A stretch of DNA of 45,539 nt from Bacteroidales bacterium (GTDB taxonomy: Bacteria; Bacteroidota; Bacteroidia; Bacteroidales; Tenuifilaceae). The notes beneath the pieces were generated by a model. The model was not told the origin of the DNA and did no database searches. It saw only the letters and a program-made list of their open reading frames with translations. The stretch covers positions 1 to 45,539 of the forward strand of contig JAQUJY010000013.1 of the NCBI GenBank assembly GCA_028680705.1, in the 5' to 3' direction. The translations under genes and the position numbers were made by a program. How positions within the stretch are numbered: position 1 is the first letter of the stretch; every line of letters starts with the position of its first letter. This document shows positions 1 through 13,688 of the stretch, one piece after another.

Positions 1-2
1 TG

Positions 3-194
3 GTGGTAACCATTCCCGCAGGGGCAAAGGGTACGCTTACGGTGCAAACGCTTTTGGGTGGTGTAATACATAGCCAACCCGTTGCGGGCAACGGGGAGCT
101 AACCCTTTCGGCAGCAAATTGGCCTGCTGGCCCGTTAATCATCTCTCTTACCACGCCCCTTGGGGTGTTCTCAACCAAGCTAATTAAGAACTAA
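3..194 (+). CDS. 3' end of a T9SS cargo protein (C-terminal sorting domain)
   Basis: The reading frame is open from the window edge to a TAA at 192-194; the start lies outside the window. The roughly 63 visible residues look like the second half of a type A T9SS sorting domain: alternating hydrophobic beta strands, a turn near NWPAGPL and the terminal lysine-containing strand (KLIKN). Such domains direct periplasmic proteins through the outer membrane. It ends 13 bases before the next T9SS cargo gene, so the two may be co-transcribed and act together on the cell surface or outside. What the missing N-terminal part does cannot be told. The domain call rests on the strand pattern and ending, because the usual YPNP segment is not in the window. 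Confidence 0.6.
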   Translation: MVTIPAGAKGTLTVQTLLGGVIHSQPVAGNGELTLSAANWPAGPLIISLTTPLGVFSTKLIKN

Positions 195-207
195 AAAAAC
201 AAAAGAA

Positions 208-5202
<4,995 letters not shown>

Positions 5203-5261
5203 CTTTGCGACCAATAGCCGTAACTGCCGTCACTACTAATAAAGCAGGCTAGCTGAAATGG

Positions 5262-5298
5262 AAAGAACCGAATCCTTTTTAAAGATTCGGTTCTTTTT
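5262..5298. terminator. Bidirectional terminator between the protease gene and ilvE
   Basis: A 13-bp perfect stem (5262-5274 with 5284-5296) around a 9-base loop. It starts with an A-run and ends with a T-run, so it can work on both strands. It lies between two convergent genes. Confidence 0.85.
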
Positions 5299-5477
5299 CT
5301 TGTTTTCTGCGCACCTCCCAAACTATCTGAGAATCAAAAAGTATTTTTCAAATTTGGGTGTTGCAATGCTGAAAACAGAAGGGGATTGTAGCTTTCGTAT
5401 TTAAACCTAAATAGGACTTCCACCTAATCCCTTCTTCGTATTTAGCCTATTGTTTCCAACAGTTTTCTTCTTATAGA

Positions 5478-6497
5478 CTAGTCAATTATTGTAACCCAGC
5501 CATGCTTATCCTCAATATCGCCATACTGAATACCCACAAGGGTTTCGTATAGTTTTTTCGATATTGGTCCTGCCTTACCATCACGGCAGAATTTGTATAC
5601 TTTTCCTTTTTCAAGGTCATTTACCTCACCAATTGGTGAAATTACTGCTGCTGTTCCGCAAGCACCAACTTCCTCAAAGGTGCTCAACTCCTCAACAAGT
5701 ATTGGACGGCGTTCAGTTTTTATCCCTAAATCTTCGGCTAGGGTAATTATACTCTTATTGGTAATCGATCCAAGTATTGATGGTGATTTTGGCGTAATAT
5801 AGGTATTGTTCTTAATGCCAAAAAAGTTAGCCGCACCTATCTCGTCAATATACTTTCTTTCTACACAGTCGAGGTACATTGGAGAGCTATATCCCGCTTT
5901 TTGTACTTTTACAGTACCACGTAAACTAGCCGCATAGTTACCACCAACCTTAAGAGTTCCTGTTCCAAGTGGCGCAGCGCGGTCGCTATCGCGAACAATG
6001 GCAATTTTTGTAGGGTTAAATCCTTCTTTAAAGTAAGGTCCAACGGGCATTACAAAAACGATAAATGTATACTCCTTAGCTGCTTTAACACCCATCTCGG
6101 CACTTGAGCCAAAAAGCAATGGTCTTATGTAGAGCGATGCACCTGTTCCGTGGGGAGGTACAAACTCAGCATTCATTTTCACTGCTTTTACAATAGCCTG
6201 TAGGAAAAGTTCCTTTGGCACCTTTTCCATTAGGATTCCCTCGGCAGAGTTTTGGAAGCGTTTTGCATTCTCTTCCCAGCGAAAAAGCCTAACCTTGTTG
6301 TCTTTTCCTTTATAGGCTTTCATACCTTCAAAAGCTTGTTGTCCGTAGTGAAGAGCAGTTGAAGAAATGTGTAGCGGTATATATTCTGAATCTGAAGCCT
6401 CAAGTTCGCCCCACTTACCATCCTTGTAGGTGCAGCGAATGTTGTATTTGGTTTTCATATAACCAAAGGGTAAATTACTCCAATCTAGTTGTTGCAT
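5478..6497 (-). CDS. ilvE: Branched-chain amino acid aminotransferase
   Basis: A PLP-dependent fold-type IV transaminase that interconverts valine, leucine and isoleucine with their 2-keto acids, using 2-oxoglutarate/glutamate (EC 2.6.1.42); cytosolic. The likely PLP lysine is K183 in TGTLKVGGNYAAS. Other family marks are the ALHYGQQAFEG segment near residue 50 and EVGACGTAAVISPIG near the C-terminus. A frame extension to 6506 would start with TTG; the ATG at 6497 (MQQLDW) gives the usual length of about 339 residues and is preferred. The gene stands alone, convergent with the protease gene. A TACCTTTG -7-like element lies about 45 bases upstream. Confidence 0.93.
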   Translation of the reverse strand: MQQLDWSNLPFGYMKTKYNIRCTYKDGKWGELEASDSEYIPLHISSTALHYGQQAFEGMKAYKGKDNKVRLFRWEENAKRFQNSAEGILMEKVPKELFLQAIVKAVKMNAEFVPPHGTGASLYIRPLLFGSSAEMGVKAAKEYTFIVFVMPVGPYFKEGFNPTKIAIVRDSDRAAPLGTGTLKVGGNYAASLRGTVKVQKAGYSSPMYLDCVERKYIDEIGAANFFGIKNNTYITPKSPSILGSITNKSIITLAEDLGIKTERRPILVEELSTFEEVGACGTAAVISPIGEVNDLEKGKVYKFCRDGKAGPISKKLYETLVGIQYGDIEDKHGWVTIID

Positions 6498-6541
6498 AAC
6501 AATCAAATTTTATGTTAATACTATATCCAAATTCTATATCC

Positions 6542-6549
6542 CAAAGGTA
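6542..6549 (-). promoter_or_regulatory. Candidate -7 promoter element of ilvE
   Basis: On the minus strand this reads TACCTTTG, matching the Bacteroidota TAnnTTTG -7 consensus, 45 bases before the ATG. No good -33 TTTG is seen at the expected distance. Confidence 0.4.
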
Positions 6550-6868
6550 GAAAAATATCAATGATTAACGATTAGTTATTTCCATGTTATATGACAATCA
6601 TTAGTAATGTACAATTAGACTGCTGTTTTGGATTGGTTTACTTTTATTCAATAATTAGGCAATTGATGCATTGAGGTTTACTTTCAAGACATTTTAATTA
6701 TTAAGGTTTTATAATTTTATTTTTTTTAATCAATTCATCACTTTAGAAACTTTAATCATTGTAAAGGATTCATAAATTGATAGCCTTTTTTCTCTACAGA
6801 TATTATGAGAGAAGGATTTAATTTTTTAAACTTCTTTCAAATGTTTAACGAATGTTAGTATATCGTTA

Positions 6869-6876
6869 TACTTTTG
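6869..6876 (+). promoter_or_regulatory. Candidate -7 promoter element of the 6898 gene
   Basis: TACTTTTG fits the TAnnTTTG consensus, 21 bases before the chosen ATG. A weak -33 candidate (TTTA, 6844-6847) lies 21 bases further upstream. Confidence 0.4.
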
Positions 6877-6897
6877 TTTCTTGAAATTAAACGCAAA

Positions 6898-7224
6898 ATG
6901 GGTAAGCAAAAAATATCAGAACGCAAGGTTATTCTCTACACAGCCGCACTTATTTTATTTGCTGGCATAGTAAGGTATTTAGCGTACTCGGTGGGGTCTA
7001 TTATGTTCTATCTTGCATTTTTGCCTTTTTTGCTGTATCGTTTTATCTCAATTATTAAGCAACGAAAGAATACAGCAGCACCAATCGATTTCTATAGAAC
7101 TTTGGTCCTGATTTTTATGTTGATTACTATTATATTTAATGTTGCAGGCTGGCAAGATGCTGATTTTGTTCTACTGTTTTTACTAATGGTTGATTTTTTG
7201 CTTGTAATCAACGGGCGTTTTTAG
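6898..7224 (+). CDS. Small membrane protein of unknown function
   Basis: A 108-residue protein with a basic N-terminus (MGKQKISERK) and three to four predicted membrane segments: residues ~11-30, a short one around 33-48, and two near 65-105. I do not recognise a family. A longer frame begins with TTG at 6874, but the ATG at 6898 puts the basic residues just before the first membrane segment and is preferred. It lies 83 bases before the EamA transporter gene in the same direction and may share its transcript. Topology suggests the inner membrane. Confidence 0.6.
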   Translation: MGKQKISERKVILYTAALILFAGIVRYLAYSVGSIMFYLAFLPFLLYRFISIIKQRKNTAAPIDFYRTLVLIFMLITIIFNVAGWQDADFVLLFLLMVDFLLVINGRF

Positions 7225-7307
7225 GGCTTTGCTGTTAAGAGTTTTATCCAATGTTGATAACTTTTTAGCTAAAACATCTGAATTTCGGTTGTTTTCGTTT
7301 TTAAGAG

Positions 7308-8240
7308 ATGAAAAAACAGCTAATTTTGTCAAAACTTTATAGAATGATCTTTCTATTCTTAAGCATCCTTTCTTCTTCGTTAATTTACGTTTTATTTAAG
7401 CAAATTGAACGTTATCGGGTCGTTAATTTCAGCGCCATTATTATCAATTATATCGTTGCCTGCATTGCAGGTTTTTTTTTGAGCGATAGTAACCCTTACT
7501 CATCACAGATTATTACCCAAAAATGGATTCCGGTAGCTCTTGTGGTTGGGACTATGTATATAGTGACGTTCTATGCTATAGCAAAGAGTACCCAAAAAGC
7601 AGGGGTTGCTGTTACCACCGTAGCCAGTAAGATGTCGATGGTATTTCCCATAGTTTTTTCAATATGGTACGATGCAAACGATATGCTATCAACCTTAAAA
7701 CTTGTGGGCATTCTCCTCGCCCTTATTGCAGTTTTTTTAACCGTTTTTAAAAAAAGTGACAGGGCTTTCGATTCCCGAACAATTATGCTTCCCGCATTTC
7801 TGTTTATTGCTATGGGCATAGTGGATTCATTTGTGAAGTACGCCCAGTCAGAGTTTATTTCCGATGATTTGGCCCCAACCTTTTCGGCAGTAGTTTTTGC
7901 TAGTTCGTTAATGGCGGGACTCTTAATATTGCCCTTTAATAAACCTGCCTTAAAAAGTATTATTAAACTCAAAACTTGGGTGTTGGGAGCGCTTTTAGGA
8001 CTAGCAAATTTTGGATCGTTGTACTTTCTAATTCGTGCATTAAATCATATCAATATAAATATTCATCAGCAGTTAGCTAGCTCTGCAGTGCTTGGAATTA
8101 ATAATATTGGTATTGTTGTGCTTAGCGTAATTATAGGGTTTTTAGCCTATAAAGAGCGGCCAACCCTTATTAACTGGGCTGGCATTGCATTATCGGGTGT
8201 GGCAATTGTGGTTTTAGCGATGAGTAATATTTATGGATAA
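7308..8240 (+). CDS. EamA/DMT-family transporter
   Basis: A 310-residue integral inner-membrane protein with about ten hydrophobic segments in two similar halves, as expected for drug/metabolite (EamA) transporters. The first half ends in a segment LVGILLALIAVFLTVF and the second in INWAGIALSGVAIVVLAM, the typical last helix of each repeat. The substrate cannot be told from sequence. The last eight bases overlap the start of the YigZ gene, so the two are translated from one message. A run of nine T residues at 7472-7480 encodes part of a helix. An internal Met at residue 13 is a possible alternative start. Confidence 0.82.
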   Translation: MKKQLILSKLYRMIFLFLSILSSSLIYVLFKQIERYRVVNFSAIIINYIVACIAGFFLSDSNPYSSQIITQKWIPVALVVGTMYIVTFYAIAKSTQKAGVAVTTVASKMSMVFPIVFSIWYDANDMLSTLKLVGILLALIAVFLTVFKKSDRAFDSRTIMLPAFLFIAMGIVDSFVKYAQSEFISDDLAPTFSAVVFASSLMAGLLILPFNKPALKSIIKLKTWVLGALLGLANFGSLYFLIRALNHININIHQQLASSAVLGINNIGIVVLSVIIGFLAYKERPTLINWAGIALSGVAIVVLAMSNIYG

Positions 8241-8847
8241 ACTTGATACATATAAAACAATAGCCCAAAAATCAGAAGGGTATTATAGGGAGAGGGGGAG
8301 TAAGTTTATTGCCCTGGCATATCCTGTAAACTCAGAGGATGAGACTAAGGAGATAGTGCTTGAACTTAAAAAGGAGTATCATAATGCACGGCATCATTGC
8401 TATGCATATGTACTTGGTTTTGAGGGCGATATTTGGCGTGCAAACGATGATGGTGAGCCATCGAGCACAGGGGGAAAACCAATTTATGGCCAGATTGTTA
8501 GCCGAGATTTAACAAATACGCTAGTTGTGGTGGTACGCTATTTTGGTGGTACAAAGTTGGGTATCCCTGGATTGATTAATGCGTACAGAGAGGCAGCATC
8601 AGATGCTCTGGATAATGCTGAAATTACTACACTTGTTGTAAAGGATCTATACAATTTGAGTTTTGCTTACCCAATGATGAACGACGTGATGAGGATGATA
8701 AAGGATGAAGACTTGAGCGTTATCGATCAGCATTTTGATACCTCGTGTAGCATTACAATAGGCATTAGACAATCAAAGGTTGATTTAATATTGGAAAGAA
8801 TTGATTTGATTGACTCAGCTGTTGCCGAGTTTTTAAGAACCGAATAA
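8233..8847 (+). CDS. yigZ: YigZ/IMPACT family protein
   Basis: A 204-residue cytosolic protein of the UPF0029/IMPACT family. The N-terminal domain holds the family signature near residues 75-120: ANDDGEPSSTGGKPIYGQI followed by VVVVRYFGGTKLG. The C-terminal ~80 residues match the ferredoxin-like DUF1949 domain. Bacterial members are poorly defined; the eukaryotic IMPACT protein acts on translation control through Gcn2, which need not apply here. It overlaps the transporter gene by 8 bases and is followed by a terminator. Confidence 0.9.
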   Translation: MDKLDTYKTIAQKSEGYYRERGSKFIALAYPVNSEDETKEIVLELKKEYHNARHHCYAYVLGFEGDIWRANDDGEPSSTGGKPIYGQIVSRDLTNTLVVVVRYFGGTKLGIPGLINAYREAASDALDNAEITTLVVKDLYNLSFAYPMMNDVMRMIKDEDLSVIDQHFDTSCSITIGIRQSKVDLILERIDLIDSAVAEFLRTE

Positions 8848-8851
8848 TTTT

Positions 8852-8880
8852 AGCCTCGTTTATTAACGGGGCTTTTTTTT
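8852..8880 (+). terminator. Rho-independent terminator after yigZ
   Basis: A 7-bp stem (8852-8858 with 8867-8873, one G-T pair) and an 8-base loop, followed by a run of T. Confidence 0.8.
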
Positions 8881-8922
8881 GATAAATCATTTGTTGTTAA
8901 TAATAATCAAAAAACCGAAAAC

Positions 8923-9831
8923 ATGAAAAACAAAAGTCTGGTAGGCATTAACAATCTCAGCAAGGAGGAGATTATTAAAATCCTAGATCTAGCCGGGGAA
9001 TTTGAAAAGAACCCAATTCAAAACATCCTAAGCAAAACAGTTGTTGCATCGCTTTTTTTTGAGCCCTCAACGCGTACACGGCTTAGCTTTGAAAGTGCTA
9101 TTAACCGATTAGGAGGGAGGGTTATTGGTTTCTCAGAGGCATCAAACTCCTCAATATCTAAAGGAGAAAGTTTGAAGGACACCATTCTTACGGTTGCCAG
9201 CTATTCTGATTTAATTGTAATGCGACATCCCATCGAAGGAAGCGCACGCTATGCCAGTGAGGTTTCGCCAGTGCCTATTATTAATGCAGGCGACGGAGCA
9301 AACCAGCATCCAACTCAAACGCTCCTTGACCTTTTCTCCATCAGAAAAACTCAGGGTACGTTGGAAGGCTTGAACATTTTTTTAGTTGGCGACCTGAAAT
9401 ATGGACGTACCGTTCACTCACTACTTATGGCGATGAGCCAGTTTGGGGCATCCTTTACCTTTGTATCGCCGCAAGAACTTAAAATGCCCATTGAGTACAA
9501 AATGTATTTAGACTCTATGGGACTAAAGTACACCGAACAAACAGAGTTGAATCAGAATTTGGATAAAGCTGATATCATCTATATGACAAGGGTACAGCGT
9601 GAACGCTTTTCGGATCCTCTTGAGTACGAAAAGGTAAAAAATGTTTACGTATTAAGGAATAAAATGCTTGATGATACTAAATCCACAATGCGTGTACTTC
9701 ATCCACTTCCTAGAGTAAACGAAATTCATACTGATGTTGACTCAAACCCGAAGGCCTACTACTTTACTCAGGCGCTTAATGGCGTATATACCCGTATGGC
9801 AATAATGGCTTCGATACTCGATTTAAAATAA
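8923..9831 (+). CDS. pyrB: Aspartate carbamoyltransferase, catalytic chain
   Basis: Condenses carbamoyl phosphate with aspartate in the first committed step of pyrimidine synthesis (EC 2.1.3.2). At 302 residues it has the usual length. The carbamoyl-phosphate loop FEPSTRTR is at residues 46-53, the SKGES loop near residues 79-83, and the HPTQ motif near 128-131; HPLPRVNEI lies in the aspartate domain. The regulatory chain pyrI follows after 21 bases, so the enzyme is probably the E. coli-type allosteric c6r6 complex. The preceding 42 bases hold no clear promoter. Confidence 0.96.
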   Translation: MKNKSLVGINNLSKEEIIKILDLAGEFEKNPIQNILSKTVVASLFFEPSTRTRLSFESAINRLGGRVIGFSEASNSSISKGESLKDTILTVASYSDLIVMRHPIEGSARYASEVSPVPIINAGDGANQHPTQTLLDLFSIRKTQGTLEGLNIFLVGDLKYGRTVHSLLMAMSQFGASFTFVSPQELKMPIEYKMYLDSMGLKYTEQTELNQNLDKADIIYMTRVQRERFSDPLEYEKVKNVYVLRNKMLDDTKSTMRVLHPLPRVNEIHTDVDSNPKAYYFTQALNGVYTRMAIMASILDLK

Positions 9832-9852
9832 ACCATAAAAAATATAATCAAC

Positions 9853-10311
9853 ATGAAAAAAGAGAAGAAACTTAGCGTTAGTGCCATTGAGAATGGTACC
9901 GTTATTGACCATATACCAGCACAAAATCTTTTTAAAGTTATCAATATTCTTGGGCTCGATAATATTGATAACCTGATTACTTTTGGAACAAATATGGAAA
10001 GCCATAGGCTTGGCAAAAAAGCAATTGTAAAGATTGCCGATAAGTTCTTTGAGTTTGAAGAGATTAATCGAATAGCCGTTGTGGCGCCCCATGCTAAACT
10101 CAACGTTATCAGAGGTTATAACGTGGTTGAGAAAAAGTTAGTTGAGGTACCCGAGCGCATTGAGGGAATTATTAAATGCGTTAACCCAAAGTGTATAACC
10201 AATTTTGAGGATATAAAAACGAAATTTGAGGTTGTTGACAAGCAGAATGTTTCGTTAAAGTGTCACTATTGCGAAAAGATAACTGATCAGGGGCACATGG
10301 TTTATATATAG
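9853..10311 (+). CDS. pyrI: Aspartate carbamoyltransferase, regulatory chain
   Basis: A 152-residue subunit that binds nucleotide effectors and tunes PyrB. The N-terminal ~100 residues are the allosteric domain. The C-terminal zinc domain has all four cysteines: C109, C114, C137 and C140 (C-x4-C ... C-x2-C), which bind the metal that joins R to C chains. It sits 21 bases after pyrB and is followed by a strong terminator, so pyrBI is a two-gene operon. Confidence 0.96.
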   Translation: MKKEKKLSVSAIENGTVIDHIPAQNLFKVINILGLDNIDNLITFGTNMESHRLGKKAIVKIADKFFEFEEINRIAVVAPHAKLNVIRGYNVVEKKLVEVPERIEGIIKCVNPKCITNFEDIKTKFEVVDKQNVSLKCHYCEKITDQGHMVYI

Positions 10312-10330
10312 TTAGGAAATATAATTCATA

Positions 10331-10367
10331 AAAAAAGAGGTGCTAAATTTTTTAGCGCCTCTTTTTT
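10331..10367. terminator. Bidirectional terminator between pyrI and the DUF4293 gene
   Basis: A 17-bp stem (10331-10347 with 10351-10367) with one G-T pair and a 3-base loop, flanked by an A-run and a T-run. It serves the convergent pyrI and DUF4293 genes. Confidence 0.85.
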
Positions 10368-10381
10368 ATGTCGTTTAATAT

Positions 10382-10843
10382 TTACCTAAGCCTATTTAAA
10401 CTTCTAATTAATGCTTCATCCTTTGAAATTCCCCTTAGCGCAAGGTACGAAAGGATTGCTGATACTATAGGAGCTACAAATAGAATGGTAAACGAATAGC
10501 TGGCATCTAGCTCATTTCCAGCAGCATTTGTATAGTAGAAAGCTAACCCTTGCAGACCAACCAAAAGAACTATATTGAATATGGTAAGCCGTATTTGGAG
10601 CATCCTTTTTTTGAAAAGGAAAAGTGTTACAACTGCTATTGATAGGCATAGAGCCACTAGCAGGGAGTATGGAACTATAGAAAAAGGAGCATTAATTTCG
10701 GTCTCGGCTTTTATTCCAGTAAACCCAAGTTTATACACAATTTCGGTTGAGGTTGATATCAACTCAGATACAGGAAAAAAAACCATGAAACCTAACAAAA
10801 TTATGACCTGAAGTAGGAATAGACTTTGAATTCGCTGAATCAT
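10382..10843 (-). CDS. DUF4293 family membrane protein
   Basis: A 153-residue protein with four hydrophobic segments (about 7-26, 58-78, 84-104 and 118-137). It begins MIQRIQS and ends in a charged tail containing RGISKDEALIRSLNRLR; both ends match DUF4293, a family known from Bacteroidota. No function is established. It is a single gene between a terminator and the SPFH gene, read on the same strand as the latter (62-base gap). Confidence 0.8.
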   Translation of the reverse strand: MIQRIQSLFLLQVIILLGFMVFFPVSELISTSTEIVYKLGFTGIKAETEINAPFSIVPYSLLVALCLSIAVVTLFLFKKRMLQIRLTIFNIVLLVGLQGLAFYYTNAAGNELDASYSFTILFVAPIVSAILSYLALRGISKDEALIRSLNRLR

Positions 10844-10905
10844 TTAGGTACTCATTTATTGTGGTGATAAAGTAAAGAATTCTCTTAGTACAATGCCTTG
10901 GCAAC

Positions 10906-11718
10906 TTAGTTGTCACCAAGAATTAGGGGTAGCCCATCCTTTCCGCTACCAACAACAACTACTTTAGTGTTAGGCGATTTCGCTAATTCTACAGTAGCTT
11001 CAATACCCCTCATCCTAAGTAGGCTATTGGTAAGGCTGCTATTGATAATTTTGTTTGCCCGCGATTCTCCTTCGGCAGCAATGCGACGGCGTTCAGCTTC
11101 GCTTTTCTCTCTTTCAAGCTTAAACTGATAAGCCAAAAACTCCTGCTCTTGGGTAAGTTTATTCTCAATAGCTTGTTGAATTTGTGTGGGAAGATTTATA
11201 CTACGAATTAGTAGGGCACGCATATCGATGAAATTTTCACTCAAAGATTTATTGGTCTCATCAATAATGGCTTTTTCAACTTCACTTCTTTTTGTGGAGT
11301 AAATCTCTTCTGCCGTATACCTTCCTGCAACTTGCCTAACCGCTGAGCGCACTTCGGGAACTACAAGCTGATTTACATAAAACTTGCCAAAAATTTCGTG
11401 CAATGATCCAATTTCTTTATAAATGGGATTAAACCTAACAGACGTTTCAATGATAACCGTAAGACCGTTTTTGTCAAGTACATCCATTGTTTCTTCTGCT
11501 TTTTGCTCCTTAACGTCATAGATGTAAAGGTCGTTCCACGGGGCAATAATTTTAAAACCAGGATGATGTATGTTCTCTTTATCAAGTCCAGAAGTGAAAG
11601 GCCTAAAAATGAGACCTCTTTCGCCTGGCTGAATCACGAAGAACATTCTGCTGCTAAAAATTAATAGCAAAATAGCGGCTGTAACTCCAATGACAATGAT
11701 TAACTGCTTTTTTTTCAT
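10906..11718 (-). CDS. SPFH/prohibitin-like membrane protein
   Basis: A 270-residue protein with one N-terminal membrane anchor (residues ~5-25) and then a Band 7/SPFH domain (~27-190), followed by a charged, Glu/Arg-rich helix (~185-225, ERRRIAAEGESRANKI) typical of prohibitins. Such proteins form large rings in the membrane and often hold or regulate proteases such as FtsH. No protease partner is encoded beside it. The ATG at 11718 begins MKKKQ right before the anchor. Confidence 0.87.
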   Translation of the reverse strand: MKKKQLIIVIGVTAAILLLIFSSRMFFVIQPGERGLIFRPFTSGLDKENIHHPGFKIIAPWNDLYIYDVKEQKAEETMDVLDKNGLTVIIETSVRFNPIYKEIGSLHEIFGKFYVNQLVVPEVRSAVRQVAGRYTAEEIYSTKRSEVEKAIIDETNKSLSENFIDMRALLIRSINLPTQIQQAIENKLTQEQEFLAYQFKLEREKSEAERRRIAAEGESRANKIINSSLTNSLLRMRGIEATVELAKSPNTKVVVVGSGKDGLPLILGDN

Positions 11719-11766
11719 AACTATTGTTTTTATTAATTCATTAATAGTGTTTCAGATGTTAATTTA

Positions 11767-11774
11767 CAAAGGTA
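11767..11774 (-). promoter_or_regulatory. Candidate -7 promoter element of the SPFH gene
   Basis: Read on the minus strand this is TACCTTTG (TAnnTTTG consensus), about 49 bases before the ATG. A TTTG lies 14 bases upstream of it, closer than the usual 19, so the -33 is unclear. Confidence 0.4.
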
Positions 11775-11921
11775 CGAAAATAGGAAATCAAATAGGCATT
11801 AATTAGCGTTTGTATTCCATGAGATTAGCGTATTGGTACTTTTTACAAAGCGTATTTTTTAAGTTATACTGTGTTAGGCGAATTATTTTAACTAATTTAG
11901 CTTTTTAAATAAAAATGCAAA

Positions 11922-12794
11922 ATGAGAATAATTGAACCTTCAGAACTCATCGTTAACCCTAATGGCAGCATTTTTCATTTACATTTAAAGCCAGAGGATA
12001 TAGCTGATACAATAATACTTGTAGGCGATCCTGGTAGGGTTGACACCGTAGCGTCATTCTTTAGTAAGATTGAGTTAACCGTGTCGAACAGGGAATTTAA
12101 AACGGTTACCGGCTCTTTCAATGGACAAAGAATAAGCGTAGTGTCTACGGGGATTGGTACGGATAATATAGATATTGTGGTTAACGAGCTAGATGCATTG
12201 GCCAATATCGACCTGGAGAAAAGGCAGGTAAAAAAGCAACTCAAGCAGCTTACAATGGTTAGGCTAGGTACTTCGGGTGCACTACAGGCTGATATACCAG
12301 TTGATAGTTTTGTCTCAACAAATATTGCCATTGGATTTGATGGTCTTCTAAATTTTTACGAAGGAAGAAATAGGATAAGTAACCTTGCCATGGAGGCTGC
12401 TTTTATGAAGCATACTAACTGGAACCCTCTTTTGGCAAAGCCCTACTTTGTTCATTCCAATAGCGAACTTATTGAGTTATTTAAAGATTTTACGGTTCAA
12501 GGTGTTACAATTTCGGCACCAGGTTTCTATGGTCCACAAGGTAGAGTTTTACGCTTACCCTTGGCCGACTCCGATTTAAATACACGTATCGAGCAGTTTA
12601 GGTATAATAATCAGAAGATTACAAACTTTGAGATGGAGAGTTCTGCAATAAATGGGCTTTCGCTACTCCTAGGTCATCGGTCTATTACTATCTGTGCAAT
12701 AATTGCCAACAGGGTGCTTAAAACTGCATCTGCCGATTACAAGTTAAGTACCAAAAAACTAATTGAGCAGGCACTTCACCGCTTAACTAAGTAG
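11922..12794 (+). CDS. Nucleoside phosphorylase (uridine phosphorylase-like)
   Basis: A 290-residue enzyme of the PNP/UDP phosphorylase family, which splits nucleosides with phosphate into base and ribose 1-phosphate. Motifs seen are VGDPGRVD near residue 35 (phosphate binding), STGIGTDN near 74, RLGTSGAL near 112 and NFEMESSAI near 234, the last containing the family's ribose-contacting Met-Glu. The family match is firm. Choice between uridine and purine substrates is not: the overall length and the FEMESSAI form lean to uridine phosphorylase. The SirB1-like gene follows after 9 bases. Confidence 0.87.
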   Translation: MRIIEPSELIVNPNGSIFHLHLKPEDIADTIILVGDPGRVDTVASFFSKIELTVSNREFKTVTGSFNGQRISVVSTGIGTDNIDIVVNELDALANIDLEKRQVKKQLKQLTMVRLGTSGALQADIPVDSFVSTNIAIGFDGLLNFYEGRNRISNLAMEAAFMKHTNWNPLLAKPYFVHSNSELIELFKDFTVQGVTISAPGFYGPQGRVLRLPLADSDLNTRIEQFRYNNQKITNFEMESSAINGLSLLLGHRSITICAIIANRVLKTASADYKLSTKKLIEQALHRLTK

Positions 12795-12803
12795 AATATT
12801 CAG

Positions 12804-13688
12804 ATGAGGCCAAAAGAGTTTGCAGCATTAATGGCATTGCTTGAAGACCCTGATGTTGAGGTTTATAACCCAATTTCAAAAAAGTTGATTTTAGAGGGTT
12901 TGCCCCTTGTTTCTTTACTGGAAAAAGCATGGGAGAATTCAACCAATGAACTTTTGCAGGTAAGAATTGAAGACATACTACATCAAATTCAGCTGCGTAA
13001 TGCAAAACAGAACATTTTGGATTGGACTGAATCTGGAGCAACTAATTTGCTAGAAGGTGCACTTTATATTGCAAAGTATCAGTACCCCGACTTGGAGTAT
13101 GAAGTAATAGATAGTCACATTAATAAGATAAAGCAAAAGGTTTGGCTCGAGTTTAATGAAAGTTTAACGGCCCTAGAGAAGGTTAAAGTGCTTAATCATA
13201 TTCTGTATGGAGTTTGTGGGTTTACTGGGAATGTTGATAATTTTTTCGACCCTAATAATCACCACATTAATACTCTAATCGAAACCAAGAAGGGTGGCCC
13301 CGTTGTGATGTCAATACTCTATTCAATAGTTGCACAGCGGCTCGGAATGCCTGTGTTTGGTGTAAGCCTACCAAAAAACTTTTTGCTTGCTTATGAAGAT
13401 AGGTACGGCCAGTCAACTGAGGATAAAAATGAGCAACGTTCAGTGCTTTTTTATATCAATCCGTTTAATCGTGGTGCAGTATTAGGGAAGAAAGAGATAG
13501 AGCAATTCTTAACCCAAAACAGTATAGATCATAAGGATGAATACTTTAAGGCATGCTCAAACATAACTACCATTTCGCAGCTTATTGCAAGTTTAATGCT
13601 CTCTTACCAGAAAGTTGGTAATACCAATATTGTTGATGATTTGAGGATGCTATTGGATATTGTTGTTACAAGCAAAAGTATTCGCTAA
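12804..13688 (+). CDS. SirB1/transglutaminase-like family protein
   Basis: A 294-residue cytosolic protein. Residues ~80-260 match the SirB1 N-terminal (Transglut_core2) domain: ALEKVKVLNHILY, then FFDPNNHHINTLIETKKGGPV and LGMPVFGVSLPKNFLLAY. Related proteins are often annotated as transglutaminase-like but are generally thought to be non-catalytic; here the usual PGHF segment reads PKNF, and no cysteine lies in the matching helix. The first ~80 residues look like a small helical (HEAT-like) domain. It is 9 bases from the nucleoside phosphorylase gene. The precise role is unknown. Confidence 0.75.
   Translation: MRPKEFAALMALLEDPDVEVYNPISKKLILEGLPLVSLLEKAWENSTNELLQVRIEDILHQIQLRNAKQNILDWTESGATNLLEGALYIAKYQYPDLEYEVIDSHINKIKQKVWLEFNESLTALEKVKVLNHILYGVCGFTGNVDNFFDPNNHHINTLIETKKGGPVVMSILYSIVAQRLGMPVFGVSLPKNFLLAYEDRYGQSTEDKNEQRSVLFYINPFNRGAVLGKKEIEQFLTQNSIDHKDEYFKACSNITTISQLIASLMLSYQKVGNTNIVDDLRMLLDIVVTSKSIR

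Larger units (their letters stand above)
6498..6897. other. AT-rich divergent intergenic region
   Basis: About 400 bases between ilvE (minus) and the small membrane protein (plus). It is very AT-rich with many short A and T runs. Apart from -7-like elements at 6542-6549 and 6869-6876, I see no gene, RNA or clear repeat. Confidence 0.6.

Noticed and set aside
7244-7260. Paired DnaA-box-like sites (TTATCCAA / TTGATAA) between the 6898 gene and the EamA gene, as a possible origin.
   Set aside because: Only one imperfect pair exists, with no AT-only stretch or dnaA nearby; likely chance.
7472-7480. A run of nine T in the EamA gene as a possible slippage switch.
   Set aside because: It lies in an AT-rich membrane-helix stretch where such runs are common, the gene is not a known surface target, and no frame variant is visible. 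Weak on its own.
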